Shown here piece after piece: positions 1-8,108 of a DNA stretch of 64,000 nt. The notes beneath the pieces were generated by a model. The model saw only the letters and a program-made list of their open reading frames with translations, searched no databases and was not told where the DNA came from. Numbering within the stretch: position 1 is the stretch's first letter; each line of letters starts with the position of its first letter. Location of the stretch: NCBI GenBank assembly GCA_001570385.1, contig BBYL01000011.1, forward strand, positions 124,001 through 188,000, in the 5' to 3' direction. The DNA comes from Microtetraspora glauca. Lineage in GTDB: Bacteria; Actinomycetota; Actinomycetes; Streptosporangiales; Streptosporangiaceae. A program made the translations under genes and the position numbers.

Positions 1-3
1 CGG

Positions 4-2079
4 TTGAGCATTCTTCGCACGAAGTCGGTCGAGCAGTCGATCGAGGACACCCAGGGTGGGCGTTACCGGCTCGTCCGCACCCTGAGCGCGCTCGACCTGA
101 CCGTCTTCGGCGTCGGTGTCATCATCGGCACCGGCATCTTCGTGCTCACCGGCGTCGCGGCCAAGACCACGGCGGGCCCCGCTGTCGCGATCTCCTTCGT
201 CGCCGCGGCGGTCGCCTGCGGCCTCGCCGCCCTGTGTTACGCGGAGTTCGCCGCCACCGTGCCGGTCGCGGGCTCCGCCTACACCTTCGCGTACGCGACC
301 ATCGGCGAGTTCCCGGCCTGGATCATCGGCTGGGACCTCGTGCTGGAACTCACGCTCGCCGCCGCCGTGGTCGCCTCCGGCTGGTCGGGCTACTTCACGT
401 CGCTGCTGAGGAGCGTCGGCGTGGACCTGCCCGCCTCCATCGCCGGGGACAAGGCAGTGGTGAACATTCCGGCGGCGGCCATCGTGCTGATCCTCACCGC
501 CATCCTGGTCCTGGGCATCAAGACGTCGGCCCGGTTCAACGCCGTCATGGTGACGATCAAGGTGAGCGTCGTCCTGCTCGTCATCGTGGCCGGCCTGTTC
601 TTCCTCAAGGCGGAGAACTACCAGCCGTTCATCCCTCCGGCACGGGAGATCGAGACCAGGGGTGGACTGGCGTCGCCGCTCATCCAGGTGCTGTTCGGTG
701 TGACGCCGGTCGCCTTCGGGGTCTTCGGCATCTTCACCGCCGCCGCGCTCGTCTTCTTCGCCTACATCGGGTTCGACGTCGTCGCCACGGCCGCGGAGGA
801 GACCCGCGACCCGCAGCGCAACCTGCCGATCGGCATCCTCGCCTCGCTGGCGATCTGCACGGTCCTGTACGTCGCGGTCTCCCTGGTGGTCGTCGGCATG
901 CAGCCGTACACGGAGCTGAGCGAGTCCGCGCCGCTCGCGGACGCGTTCCTCTCCGTCGGCCAGTCGTGGCTGGCGACCGTGATCAGCTTCGGGGGCATCG
1001 CCGGGCTCACCACCGTGGTGATGATCCTCATGCTCGGCCAGAGCCGGGTCTTCTTCGCCATGTGCCGCGACAACCTGCTGCCGCGCGGGCTCGCCCGCGT
1101 CCACCGGCGGTTCCACACGCCGTACGTGATCACCATTGTGATCGGCGTGGCCACCGCGACCCTCGCCGCGCTGATCCCGCTGGCCGCGATCGCCGAACTG
1201 GTCAATATCGGGACGCTCTTCGCGTTCGTGGTCGTCTCGATCGGTGTGGTCATCCTGCGCCGGACCCGGCCCGACCTGCCCCGCGCGTTCCGCGCGCCCT
1301 GGGTCCCGGTGCTGCCGATCCTCTCCGTGCTCGCGTGCCTCTACCTGATGCTCAACCTGCCCGTGGAGACCTGGCTGCGGTTCGTCGTGTGGATGATCGC
1401 CGGCGTCGTGCTCTACTTCGGGTACGGCGCCCGCCACAGCAGGGCCCGGCTAGCCGGTGACGCCCCGGACGAGCAGCAGCAGCCCGGTGGCGGTCATCAG
1501 CAGGGCGCTTCCGGCGAGCAGGACGCGGTAGCCACGTACCCCGAGCCGGTGCCGCCCCGCGCCGACCATGGCCGCCAGCACCACCTTGGACCCGACCAGC
1601 ACCAGGTAGAAGCCTCCGGTGAAGGCGAGGGCGGCGGCCGGGGTCCGCTCCCAGGCCGCGGCGAAGATCGGAGCGCCGACGGCGATCCAGAAGAGCCATG
1701 GGTGCGGATTCAGCATGTTGACCGCGACGCCGCGCAGCACCTCCCGGACGGAGGAGGGCCCGGTGACGGAGGACCCGGTGGCGGAGGAAACCGTGACGCC
1801 GGGTTCGGGGGGCCGGGCCGTACGGGACTCGCGGGCGGCGGAGATCGCCAGGTGGACGACGTAGAGGCCGCCCACGACGGCCAGGACGCGCAGGAACACG
1901 CCGGGCAGCGCGCCGGCGGCGGTGACCGAGAGCAGCACGACCGGAAAGTCGGAGAGCAGGGGGACGCAGGCCAGCCCGAGCCCGGCCCGGAAGCCGCCGC
2001 GCAGGCTCGCCGTGATCACCAGGCCAAGCAGCGCACCAGGCGCGACCCCGGCCCCCAGCCCGAGACTCAGCCCCAGTAA
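4..2079 (+). CDS. APC-family amino acid permease, frame open far past its normal end
   Basis: Amino acid/polyamine permease of the APC superfamily, importing amino acids across the cytoplasmic membrane by cation symport. The first 482 residues look like a complete family member: a KSVEQSI N-terminus, the GVGVIIGTGIFVLTG first transmembrane segment, and about 12 hydrophobic segments ending in VWMIAGVVLYFGYGARHSR. The TTG at position 4 is the likely start, though the start could lie just left of the window. From about base 1450 the same frame continues for 209 Gly/Asp/Gln-rich residues that are antisense to the lysE-like gene. The other two forward frames stop at 1451-1453 (TAG) and 1458-1460 (TGA). 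The TAG lies inside a CTAG shared with the opposing gene's stop. I infer that a one-base indel near 1441-1450 destroyed the true stop, so the functional end is probably about 1453. Confidence 0.8.
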   Translation: MSILRTKSVEQSIEDTQGGRYRLVRTLSALDLTVFGVGVIIGTGIFVLTGVAAKTTAGPAVAISFVAAAVACGLAALCYAEFAATVPVAGSAYTFAYATIGEFPAWIIGWDLVLELTLAAAVVASGWSGYFTSLLRSVGVDLPASIAGDKAVVNIPAAAIVLILTAILVLGIKTSARFNAVMVTIKVSVVLLVIVAGLFFLKAENYQPFIPPAREIETRGGLASPLIQVLFGVTPVAFGVFGIFTAAALVFFAYIGFDVVATAAEETRDPQRNLPIGILASLAICTVLYVAVSLVVVGMQPYTELSESAPLADAFLSVGQSWLATVISFGGIAGLTTVVMILMLGQSRVFFAMCRDNLLPRGLARVHRRFHTPYVITIVIGVATATLAALIPLAAIAELVNIGTLFAFVVVSIGVVILRRTRPDLPRAFRAPWVPVLPILSVLACLYLMLNLPVETWLRFVVWMIAGVVLYFGYGARHSRARLAGDAPDEQQQPGGGHQQGASGEQDAVATYPEPVPPRADHGRQHHLGPDQHQVEASGEGEGGGRGPLPGRGEDRSADGDPEEPWVRIQHVDRDAAQHLPDGGGPGDGGPGGGGNRDAGFGGPGRTGLAGGGDRQVDDVEAAHDGQDAQEHAGQRAGGGDREQHDRKVGEQGDAGQPEPGPEAAAQARRDHQAKQRTRRDPGPQPETQPQ

Positions 2080-2091
2080 CAACTCCCGCAC
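1450..2091 (-). CDS. LysE/RhtB-family amino acid exporter
   Basis: A 213-residue LysE-type translocator, predicted to export amino acids or related small molecules. It has the typical family length, an N-terminus rich in Gly and hydrophobic residues (LGLGAGVAPGALLGLVI), the conserved NPHPWLFWIAVGAPIF segment in the middle, and about six membrane-spanning stretches. It is convergent with the amino acid permease and its TAG sits in the CTAG at 1450-1453. An exporter facing an importer of the same substrate class may be coincidence. The specific substrate cannot be told from sequence. Confidence 0.85.
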   Translation of the reverse strand: MRELLLGLSLGLGAGVAPGALLGLVITASLRGGFRAGLGLACVPLLSDFPVVLLSVTAAGALPGVFLRVLAVVGGLYVVHLAISAARESRTARPPEPGVTVSSATGSSVTGPSSVREVLRGVAVNMLNPHPWLFWIAVGAPIFAAAWERTPAAALAFTGGFYLVLVGSKVVLAAMVGAGRHRLGVRGYRVLLAGSALLMTATGLLLLVRGVTG

Positions 2092-2136
2092 CCGGAACCT
2101 CCCGATCCGCCGAGAAGGGTACCGGGGCGGTACAGG

Positions 2137-2385
2137 TCAGTCGAGCCAGGCTATGTGCACGATGGTTATCGTTCGGCGGCGTTCGCTCACATGGAAGACG
2201 GCCATCCCGCAGCTGCCGAAGAAGGCGGCCCGCAGATCAGGAAACTCGGCGATGTTGTATTGCGGATACTGCCAAGGGTCCGAGCCCATGCGCTCAAGGA
2301 GGAGGACCAATGGGGCCGCGGCCTCGACTGGCAGATCATCGGCCTGGGCTTCGGTCTCCTTCGAGTACCTGATCTCGTAGCTCAT
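2137..2385 (-). CDS. RelE/ParE-like toxin of a toxin-antitoxin pair
   Basis: An 82-residue protein starting MSYEIRYSKETEAQADDL. Its end, with AAFFGSCGMAVFHVSERRRTITIVHIAWLD, has the alternating beta pattern of the RelE/ParE fold; mRNA-cleaving or gyrase-poisoning toxins share this fold. The start at 2385 was chosen because its ATG overlaps the TGA of the upstream gene as ATGA, the usual arrangement for translationally coupled pairs. A longer in-frame start at 2514 would overlap the partner completely and gives low-complexity Arg-rich sequence. Toxicity is inferred from fold and context only. Confidence 0.7.
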   Translation of the reverse strand: MSYEIRYSKETEAQADDLPVEAAAPLVLLLERMGSDPWQYPQYNIAEFPDLRAAFFGSCGMAVFHVSERRRTITIVHIAWLD

Positions 2386-2696
2386 GTACGGCGACGCAAC
2401 CCGTCGAGGTCGACGGAGACGGTGTCGACCTCCTCGCCGGCCCGAAGCCGGTGGACGACGTCCACCGTTTCGGCGCTGAGTTCGTGATTGGCCAGTACGG
2501 CTCGTCGCCACCACTGTTCGATGATCTCGTGCAGCGTCTCGAGTCGGAGGCTCTCACCGGCGTCCCGGAGCCCCTGCCGGTACTCGCTGAGAAAGCGGTC
2601 CTTGAGGTCACGAGGCAGGGCTGACCAGATGGACTCGGGGACCTTCTCGATCCGAGGTGTTGAGTCGGTCCGGATGGCATGCGCGATCACGGTCAC
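2382..2696 (-). CDS. DUF6247-like protein, probable antitoxin
   Basis: A 104-residue protein with the central motif WSALPRDLKDRFLSEYRQGL and then EIIEQWWRRAVLANHE, which I recognise as the actinobacterial DUF6247 family. Such proteins commonly precede a small RelE/ParE-like gene. Here the stop overlaps the next start by four bases (ATGA), so the two are co-translated. I infer an antitoxin role, with the C-terminal acidic tail (AGEEVDTVSVDLDGL) a plausible toxin-binding segment. No recognisable DNA-binding motif stands out, so how the operon is autoregulated is unclear. Confidence 0.65.
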   Translation of the reverse strand: MTVIAHAIRTDSTPRIEKVPESIWSALPRDLKDRFLSEYRQGLRDAGESLRLETLHEIIEQWWRRAVLANHELSAETVDVVHRLRAGEEVDTVSVDLDGLRRRT

Positions 2697-2857
2697 TCTC
2701 CTTCACGGCAGGGCCGGTTCGGGTGAGGACAGCTTAAGTCTCGCGCCTGCAGCTCGCCTTCCCGCTGTGTCGGCAAGGGGAGAATATTCCACCCGGAGCC
2801 ACGGTCCGGTGACTCCGGGTGGACGACGGCCATGACCTGGAAGTCAGGACCTCGGAG

Positions 2858-4966
2858 TTACGCCTCGGCCGGGACGGAGGCCACGCCGGGTGCGAGGAAC
2901 CGGGAGCCGGTCACCGCCTCCGAGATGCCCTCACGGTCCAGGTACGGCGTGATGCCGCCGGTGTGGAACGGCCATCCGGCGCCGAGGATCATGCACAGGT
3001 CGATGTCCTGGGCCGCCGCGACCACGCCCTCGTCGAGCATCAGGCGGATCTCCTCGGCCAGCGCCCTGAGCGCGCGGAGCCGTACGTCCTCACCGGTGGA
3101 CGGGGAGGCGCCGCCCTCGAACAGCGCCCGTACCTCGGGGTCGATCTGGAAGTCGGAGCCGTAGACGCCCGGCTTGCCGGCGGCGACCAGCTTGGCCAGG
3201 TTGCCGGACACGCCGTAGCGCTCCGGGAAGGCGGCGTGCATGGTCTCCGCGACGTGCAGCGCGACGGCCGGGCCGACGAGCTGGAGCAGCGTGAACGGCG
3301 TCATGGGCAGGCCGAGGCCGTCCAGCGCGTGGTCGGAGACCTCCAGGGGCGTGCCCTCGTCGGCGGCCGCGGTGATCTCGCCCATGAACCGGGTCAGCAG
3401 CCGGTTCACCACGAACGCGGGCGCGTCCTTGACCAGCACGGACGACTTCTTCAGCGTCTTGGCGACGGAGAACGCGGTGGCGAGCGTGGCGTCGTCGGTG
3501 GCGTCGCCCCGGACGATCTCCAGGAGCGGCATCACCGCCACCGGGTTGAAGAAGTGGAAGCCGACGACCCGCTCCGGAAGCCTCAGCCCGGACGCCATGG
3601 CGGTGATCGAGAGCGAGGAGGTGTTGGTGGCCAGGACGCACTCGTCGGAGACGACGGCCTCGACCTCGGCGAGCACCTTCCGCTTGACGTCGAGATCCTC
3701 GAAGACCGCCTCGATGACGAAGTCCGCGTCGGCGAAGGCGTCCTTGGTCAGCGAGCCGCTCACCAGGGCCCTGAGCCGGCCCGCCTGGTCGGCGGAGACG
3801 CGGCCCTTGGCGAGCAGCTTGTCCACCTCGGCGCGTACGTAGCCCACGCCCTTGTCGAGGCGGGCCTGGTCGAGGTCGGTCAGCACGACCGGCACCTCCA
3901 GCCGCCGCGCGAACAGCAGCGCGAGCTGGGAGGCCATCAGCCCGGCGCCGACCACGCCGACCTTGGTGACCTTGCGGGCCAGGGCCTTGTCCGGCGCGCC
4001 CGCCGGCTTCTTGGCCCGGCGCTGCACCAGGTCGAAGGCGTACAGCCCGGCGCGCAGCTCGTCGCCCATCAGCAGGTCGGCGAGCGCACGGTCCTCGGCG
4101 GCGAAGCCCTCGTCCCTGGAGGCGGTGCGGGCCAGCGCGATCAGGTCGAGCGCGCGATAGGGAGCGGGGGAGGCGCCGCGCAGCTTCAGGTCCACCAGGA
4201 CGCGCGCGTCCGCGACGGCCTTGTCCCAGTCGCCTTCGTACGGCGCGCGGGTCACGGTCTCCTCGCCGCGCAGCACCCGGGCGGCCCAGCGCAGCGACTC
4301 CTCCAGGAAGTCGGCCGGCTCGAACATCGCGTCGGCGACGCCCAGCTCGTACGCGTCCCGCCCCTTGATCATGCGGTTCTGCGAGAGCGGGTTCTCGATG
4401 ATCAGCTTGATGGCCTTCTCCGGGCCGATCAGCCGGGGGAGGAGCTGGGTGCCGCCCCAGCCGGGAACCAGGCCGAGGAAGCACTCGGGCAGCGCGACGG
4501 CCGGAACTCCCGAGGAGACCGTCCGGTACGCGCAGTGCAGGGCGATCTCCAGGCCGCCGCCCATGGCCGCGCCGTTGACGAAGGCGAACGTGGGCACGCC
4601 CAGCTCGCCGAGGCGGCGGAAGACGTGGTGGCCGAGCCCGCCGATGGCGGCCGCCTCCTCGTGCGTGGCCACGGCCGCCGCCCCCTTGAGGTCGGCGCCC
4701 ACCGCGAAGATGAACGGCTTGCCGGTGACGCCGACAGCGGCGACGTCGCCGCGCGCCTCGATCGCGTCCAGGACGTCGTTCAGCGCGAGCAGGCCCTGCG
4801 GTCCGAACGTGTTGGGCTTGGTGTGGTCGAGCCCGTTGTCCAGCGTGATCAGCGCCATGGTGCCCGCGCCGTACGGCAACTCGACGTCGCGCACCAGCGC
4901 CCTGGTGACGACCTCGCCGGTGTCCTTGCCCGCGAGCAGGCTCTTGTAGGTCTCGATGTCGCTCAT
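2858..4966 (-). CDS. fadB: Fatty-acid oxidation multifunctional protein: enoyl-CoA hydratase / 3-hydroxyacyl-CoA dehydrogenase
   Basis: A 702-residue trifunctional-type alpha subunit of beta-oxidation. Residues 1-300 form the enoyl-CoA hydratase (crotonase) domain, with GKPFIFAVGADLKG and the oxyanion-hole segment NGAAMGGGLEIALHC. A Rossmann NAD-binding domain follows (VGVVGAGLMASQLALLFAR) with the HFFNPVAVMPLLEIV motif of 3-hydroxyacyl-CoA dehydrogenases, then two C-terminal helical repeats. It hydrates enoyl-CoA and oxidises 3-hydroxyacyl-CoA. The ATG at 4966 overlaps the thiolase stop (ATGA), so the two form a coupled fadA-fadB operon. A long in-frame extension upstream to 5527 is antisense-like Arg-rich sequence inside the thiolase gene and was rejected. 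Confidence 0.95.
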   Translation of the reverse strand: MSDIETYKSLLAGKDTGEVVTRALVRDVELPYGAGTMALITLDNGLDHTKPNTFGPQGLLALNDVLDAIEARGDVAAVGVTGKPFIFAVGADLKGAAAVATHEEAAAIGGLGHHVFRRLGELGVPTFAFVNGAAMGGGLEIALHCAYRTVSSGVPAVALPECFLGLVPGWGGTQLLPRLIGPEKAIKLIIENPLSQNRMIKGRDAYELGVADAMFEPADFLEESLRWAARVLRGEETVTRAPYEGDWDKAVADARVLVDLKLRGASPAPYRALDLIALARTASRDEGFAAEDRALADLLMGDELRAGLYAFDLVQRRAKKPAGAPDKALARKVTKVGVVGAGLMASQLALLFARRLEVPVVLTDLDQARLDKGVGYVRAEVDKLLAKGRVSADQAGRLRALVSGSLTKDAFADADFVIEAVFEDLDVKRKVLAEVEAVVSDECVLATNTSSLSITAMASGLRLPERVVGFHFFNPVAVMPLLEIVRGDATDDATLATAFSVAKTLKKSSVLVKDAPAFVVNRLLTRFMGEITAAADEGTPLEVSDHALDGLGLPMTPFTLLQLVGPAVALHVAETMHAAFPERYGVSGNLAKLVAAGKPGVYGSDFQIDPEVRALFEGGASPSTGEDVRLRALRALAEEIRLMLDEGVVAAAQDIDLCMILGAGWPFHTGGITPYLDREGISEAVTGSRFLAPGVASVPAEA

Positions 4967-6147
4967 GCGAGGTTCTCCCAGATGACCGTGCCGCCCATGC
5001 CCATGCCGACGCACATCGTGGTGATGCCGTACCGGACGTCCGGCCGCTCGGCGAACTCGCGCGAGAGCTGGATCATGAGCCGTACGCCGGAGGACGCGAG
5101 GGGGTGGCCGAAGGCGATCGCGCCGCCGTACGGGTTCACCCGGGGGTCGTCGTCGGCGATGCCGAAGTGCTCCAGGAACGCGAGCACCTGTACGGCGAAC
5201 GCCTCGTTGATCTCGAAGAGGCCGATGTCGTCGATGGACAGCCCGGCCAGGCGTAGCGCGCGCTCGGTCGAGGGGATCGGGCCGACGCCCATGACCTCGG
5301 GGTCCACGCCCGCGAACGCGTAGGAGACCAGCCGCATGCGCGCGGGGAGTCCGAGCTCCTCGGCGACGTCCCGCGCGGCGACGAGGCAACCGGTGGCGCC
5401 GTCGTTGATGCCGGAGGCGTTCCCCGCGGTGACCCTGCCGTGCGGGCGGAAGGGGGTCTTCAGGCTTCGCAGAGCTTGCAGGGTGGTCCCGGGACGCGGC
5501 GCCTCGTCGGCGGTGGCGAGTCCCCATCCCTCGGCGGCCTTGCGGGCCGCCATCGGGACCAGGTCCGGCTGGATCCTGCCGTCGGCGTACGCCTTGGCGG
5601 CCTTCTCCTGGGACGCCACGGCGAACGCGTCGGCGCGGTCCTTGGTGATCGACGGATAGCGGTCATGCAGGTTCTCCGCCGTCATGCCCATGATCAGGGC
5701 GGAGCCGTCCACCAGCCGCTCGGACAGGAACCTGGGGTTGGGGTCGACGCCCTCGCCCATCGGGTGGCGGCCCATGTGCTCGACACCGCCGGCGATGGCC
5801 ACGTCGTAGGCGCCGAAGGAGATGCCGCCCGCCACGTTGGTGACGGCGGTCATCGCGCCGGCGCACATTCGGTCGATGGCATAACCGGGGACCGACTTGG
5901 GCAGCCCGGCCAGCACCGCGGCCGAGCGGCCGATGGTCAGGCCCTGGTCGCCGATCTGGGTGGTGGCCGCGATGGCCACCTCGTCCACCCGCTCGGGCGG
6001 GAGGCCGGGATTGCGGCGCATCAGCTCGCGGATGACGCGGACAACCATGTCGTCGGCACGCGTCTCGGCGTACAGGCCCTTGGGGCCCGACCTGCCGAAA
6101 GGCGTGCGCACGCCGTCGACGAAGACGACTTCACGGGACGCAGGCAC
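4963..6147 (-). CDS. fadA: Acetyl-CoA acyltransferase (3-ketoacyl-CoA thiolase)
   Basis: A 394-residue thiolase that cleaves 3-ketoacyl-CoA with CoA to give acetyl-CoA and a shortened acyl-CoA. The nucleophilic Cys sits in DRMCAGAMTAV. The catalytic His and second Cys occur in GGAIAFGHPLASSGVR and TMCVGMGMGG, with NEAFA between them. Full family length. It is the first gene of the operon and is followed by fadB with a four-base overlap, so the products probably form the usual alpha/beta complex. Two near-identical operator-like sites lie just upstream (6158-6202), suggesting control by a fatty-acid-responsive repressor that is not encoded nearby. Confidence 0.95.
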   Translation of the reverse strand: MPASREVVFVDGVRTPFGRSGPKGLYAETRADDMVVRVIRELMRRNPGLPPERVDEVAIAATTQIGDQGLTIGRSAAVLAGLPKSVPGYAIDRMCAGAMTAVTNVAGGISFGAYDVAIAGGVEHMGRHPMGEGVDPNPRFLSERLVDGSALIMGMTAENLHDRYPSITKDRADAFAVASQEKAAKAYADGRIQPDLVPMAARKAAEGWGLATADEAPRPGTTLQALRSLKTPFRPHGRVTAGNASGINDGATGCLVAARDVAEELGLPARMRLVSYAFAGVDPEVMGVGPIPSTERALRLAGLSIDDIGLFEINEAFAVQVLAFLEHFGIADDDPRVNPYGGAIAFGHPLASSGVRLMIQLSREFAERPDVRYGITTMCVGMGMGGTVIWENLA

Positions 6148-6157
6148 GAGGTTCGCT

Positions 6158-6202
6158 CCTACTGATCGGTAGCTTCTCGGACCAATGCTACTTATCGGTA
6201 AC
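6158..6202. promoter_or_regulatory. Two operator-like repeats upstream of fadAB
   Basis: CCTACTGATCGGTAGC at 6158-6173 and GCTACTTATCGGTAAC at 6187-6202 match at 13 of 16 positions. Both contain the quasi-palindromic core TACYGATMRGTA when read on the minus strand. They are 29 bp apart start to start, about three helical turns, and sit 11-55 bp upstream of the fadA start. Pairs like this are typical TetR- or GntR-type repressor sites. The protein that binds is not known from this window. Confidence 0.6.
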
Positions 6203-6981
6203 TACTCCGCGGAGCGGGGTGCCCGGCCTGGCCGTCCGAAGACGGCCGCGACGCAGGCGGTCAGGGCCGCCACCGCCAGCGCGAGCACGGTCACGGCGTC
6301 CGGTGCCCACAGGTGCGCGCGGGCGGAGATCAGCGCGAGGACCAGCACGATCGCCGCCGCCGCCGGAAGCCGGCGCTCCCGCGGCCGGGGCGGCACGGCG
6401 TCGTCCCACGGATCCGGGGGCGGCTGCCTTCTCGCGGCCGCGACGATCACGTCCCTGCCCCACCACAGGAGGAATGCCATCCCGCCCATGTAGCAGGTCA
6501 TCGCCAGCGTCTCGGCGGCGGACGCCAACCGGTCCGCGGCGCCGTACAGGCCGGCGTCGGTGAACAGCCGGGGCATGGTGAGCCCGAGCAGGACCACCAC
6601 CGCCCAGCAGGCCGCGATCGCCAGCCGGGCGAGCAGTCGCCGGGCGTCGGGCCGGGGCCTGGTCGCGAACACCTCCCGCTCGCCGCTCCTCGCCTCCTGC
6701 TCCCGGATGCCCCACAGCACCTGGCTGGCCGTCAGCGCGGGCAACGTCACGACGAACACCGCGAGCGCCGCCACGGCGTACGGCGACGCAGCCCGGCCGG
6801 TGTCGGCCCGCTCGGCCAGGAGTTGGACGGTGACCAGGAGGGTCGTCGAGATCCCGAGCATGAGCAGCGCGGCGCGGCGCGCGCCGGCCGCACGCGCGCG
6901 CAGGAGGGTGAGCCGTGCGGATCCGGGGGACGCGGGCAGCCCGTCGGGGGCGGGACGACGCCGCGGTGTCAGGGCGGACAT
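6202..6981 (-). CDS. Hypothetical polytopic membrane protein
   Basis: A 259-residue protein I do not recognise. It has an Arg/Pro-rich cytoplasmic-type N-terminus (to about residue 35) followed by about six hydrophobic segments: ALLMLGISTTLLVTV, YAVAALAVFVVTLPAL, LAIAACWAVVVLLGL, MTCYMGGMAFLLWW and two near the C-terminus. The hydrophilic linker between segments four and five is Pro-rich. It is divergent from a LacI regulator with a 102-bp gap and its TAG abuts the fad operator region. No catalytic motif is visible. It may be the target of the LacI regulator, but that is only a positional inference. Confidence 0.7.
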   Translation of the reverse strand: MSALTPRRRPAPDGLPASPGSARLTLLRARAAGARRAALLMLGISTTLLVTVQLLAERADTGRAASPYAVAALAVFVVTLPALTASQVLWGIREQEARSGEREVFATRPRPDARRLLARLAIAACWAVVVLLGLTMPRLFTDAGLYGAADRLASAAETLAMTCYMGGMAFLLWWGRDVIVAAARRQPPPDPWDDAVPPRPRERRLPAAAAIVLVLALISARAHLWAPDAVTVLALAVAALTACVAAVFGRPGRAPRSAE

Positions 6982-7057
6982 CTCGTAATGATGCCGTTAC
7001 CGTACGCGATCGGGGGCCAAAACGCGGATATCTCCCGGGATCTCGTTCGGGCATACT

Positions 7058-7072
7058 GGGAAACCGCTTCCC
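7058..7072. promoter_or_regulatory. LacI-type palindromic operator
   Basis: GGGAAACCGCTTCCC has perfect GGGAA/TTCCC arms around a 5-bp centre containing CG, which is the general shape of LacI/GalR operators. It ends one base before the Shine-Dalgarno of the LacI gene (GGGGAGGT, 7073-7080), so it would give autorepression and could also control the divergent membrane-protein gene. Confidence 0.55.
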
Positions 7073-7083
7073 GGGGAGGTGGA

Positions 7084-8076
7084 GTGGTCACTCTGGAAGA
7101 CGTGGCGCGGCACGCGGGAGTGTCGCTCGCCACGGCCTCACGCGTGCTCAACGGCAGCACTCGCCAGGTCGGTATAGAGCTGCGCGACCGGGTGCGGCGC
7201 GCGGCCGTCGAGCTGGGCTACCGCACGAACGTCGCCGCCCAGACGCTGGCCCGCGGCGCGAGCAACGTCATCGGGCTGGTCGTCCACGACCTGGCCGACC
7301 CCTACTTCGCGGTGCTCGCCGACGGTGCGATGCGCGCAGCCGACGCGCACGGCCACATGGTCATGGTCGGCACCACCCACCGCGACCCCGGCCGTGAGAT
7401 CGACTACGTGTCGACGCTCAACGCGCAGCGCGTACGGGCCGTGCTGATCGCCGGTTCGCGCGTCTCCGACGCCTCGGTCACCGCGCGGCTCCGCGCCGAG
7501 CTGGACCGGTACCGCGACGCCGGGGGGCGGGTCGCCTGCGTCGGGCAGGACCTGCTCGGCGTCTCGACGGTCGCCCCGGCCAACCGCGAGGGCGCGGCCG
7601 ACCTGGCCCGCGCGCTCGCCGCGCTTGGGCACACCAGGTTCGCCGTGCTGGCCGGGCCCGCCGACCTCGTCACGGCGGCCGACCGCAGCGCCGGATTCAC
7701 GGCCGCGCTCGCCGAGCTGGGCCTGCCGCGGCCCGAGGTGATCCACGGGAGCTTCGACAGGGACGGCGGTCACGCGGCGGTCCAGGAGGTGTCCGACGAC
7801 GTGACCTGCGTCTTCGCCGTCAACGACGTGATGGCGGTCGGCGCCGTCGCCGCGCTCCGGGAGCGCGGGACCGGAGTTCCCGGCGACCTTTCGGTGGCCG
7901 GCTTCGACGACATCGCCACCTTGCGCGACCTCGTGCCGCACCTGACGACGGTACGGCTGCCGCTCGCCGCCATGGGGGCGCGGGCGGTGGAACTCGCGCT
8001 CGCGGAGGAGGACGAGCCGCGCGTCGTCCGCGTCGAGGGTGAGGTCGTGCTCCGCGAGAGCGTCCAGAGGGTCTGA
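7084..8076 (+). CDS. LacI/GalR-family transcriptional regulator
   Basis: A 330-residue LacI-family repressor. The N-terminal helix-turn-helix is TLEDVARHAGVSLATASRVLNG, with the hinge at about residues 45-60. The periplasmic-binding-protein-like effector domain includes GLVVHDLADPYFAVLADG, CVFAVNDVMAVGA and VAGFDDIATLRDLVPHLTTVRLP. The GTG at 7084 was chosen because it gives the family's usual short lead into the HTH and has a strong Shine-Dalgarno at 7073-7080. The frame is open much further upstream but with no homology-like sequence. The effector is likely a sugar or nucleoside, but no sugar operon is adjacent. Confidence 0.9.
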   Translation: MVTLEDVARHAGVSLATASRVLNGSTRQVGIELRDRVRRAAVELGYRTNVAAQTLARGASNVIGLVVHDLADPYFAVLADGAMRAADAHGHMVMVGTTHRDPGREIDYVSTLNAQRVRAVLIAGSRVSDASVTARLRAELDRYRDAGGRVACVGQDLLGVSTVAPANREGAADLARALAALGHTRFAVLAGPADLVTAADRSAGFTAALAELGLPRPEVIHGSFDRDGGHAAVQEVSDDVTCVFAVNDVMAVGAVAALRERGTGVPGDLSVAGFDDIATLRDLVPHLTTVRLPLAAMGARAVELALAEEDEPRVVRVEGEVVLRESVQRV

Positions 8077-8108
8077 CGCCGCCGCGAGGCCGGGCCGGGC
8101 GAGGGCGG

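Noticed and set aside
2819..5323. 834-codon open frame on the plus strand over fadBA
   Set aside because: Antisense to fadB, Arg/His/Gly-rich with no domain motifs; the minus-strand genes are clear.
2858..5527. Longer fadB start giving 889 residues
   Set aside because: Adds Arg-rich sequence inside the thiolase gene; the ATG at 4966 makes the ATGA overlap and gives the family N-terminus.
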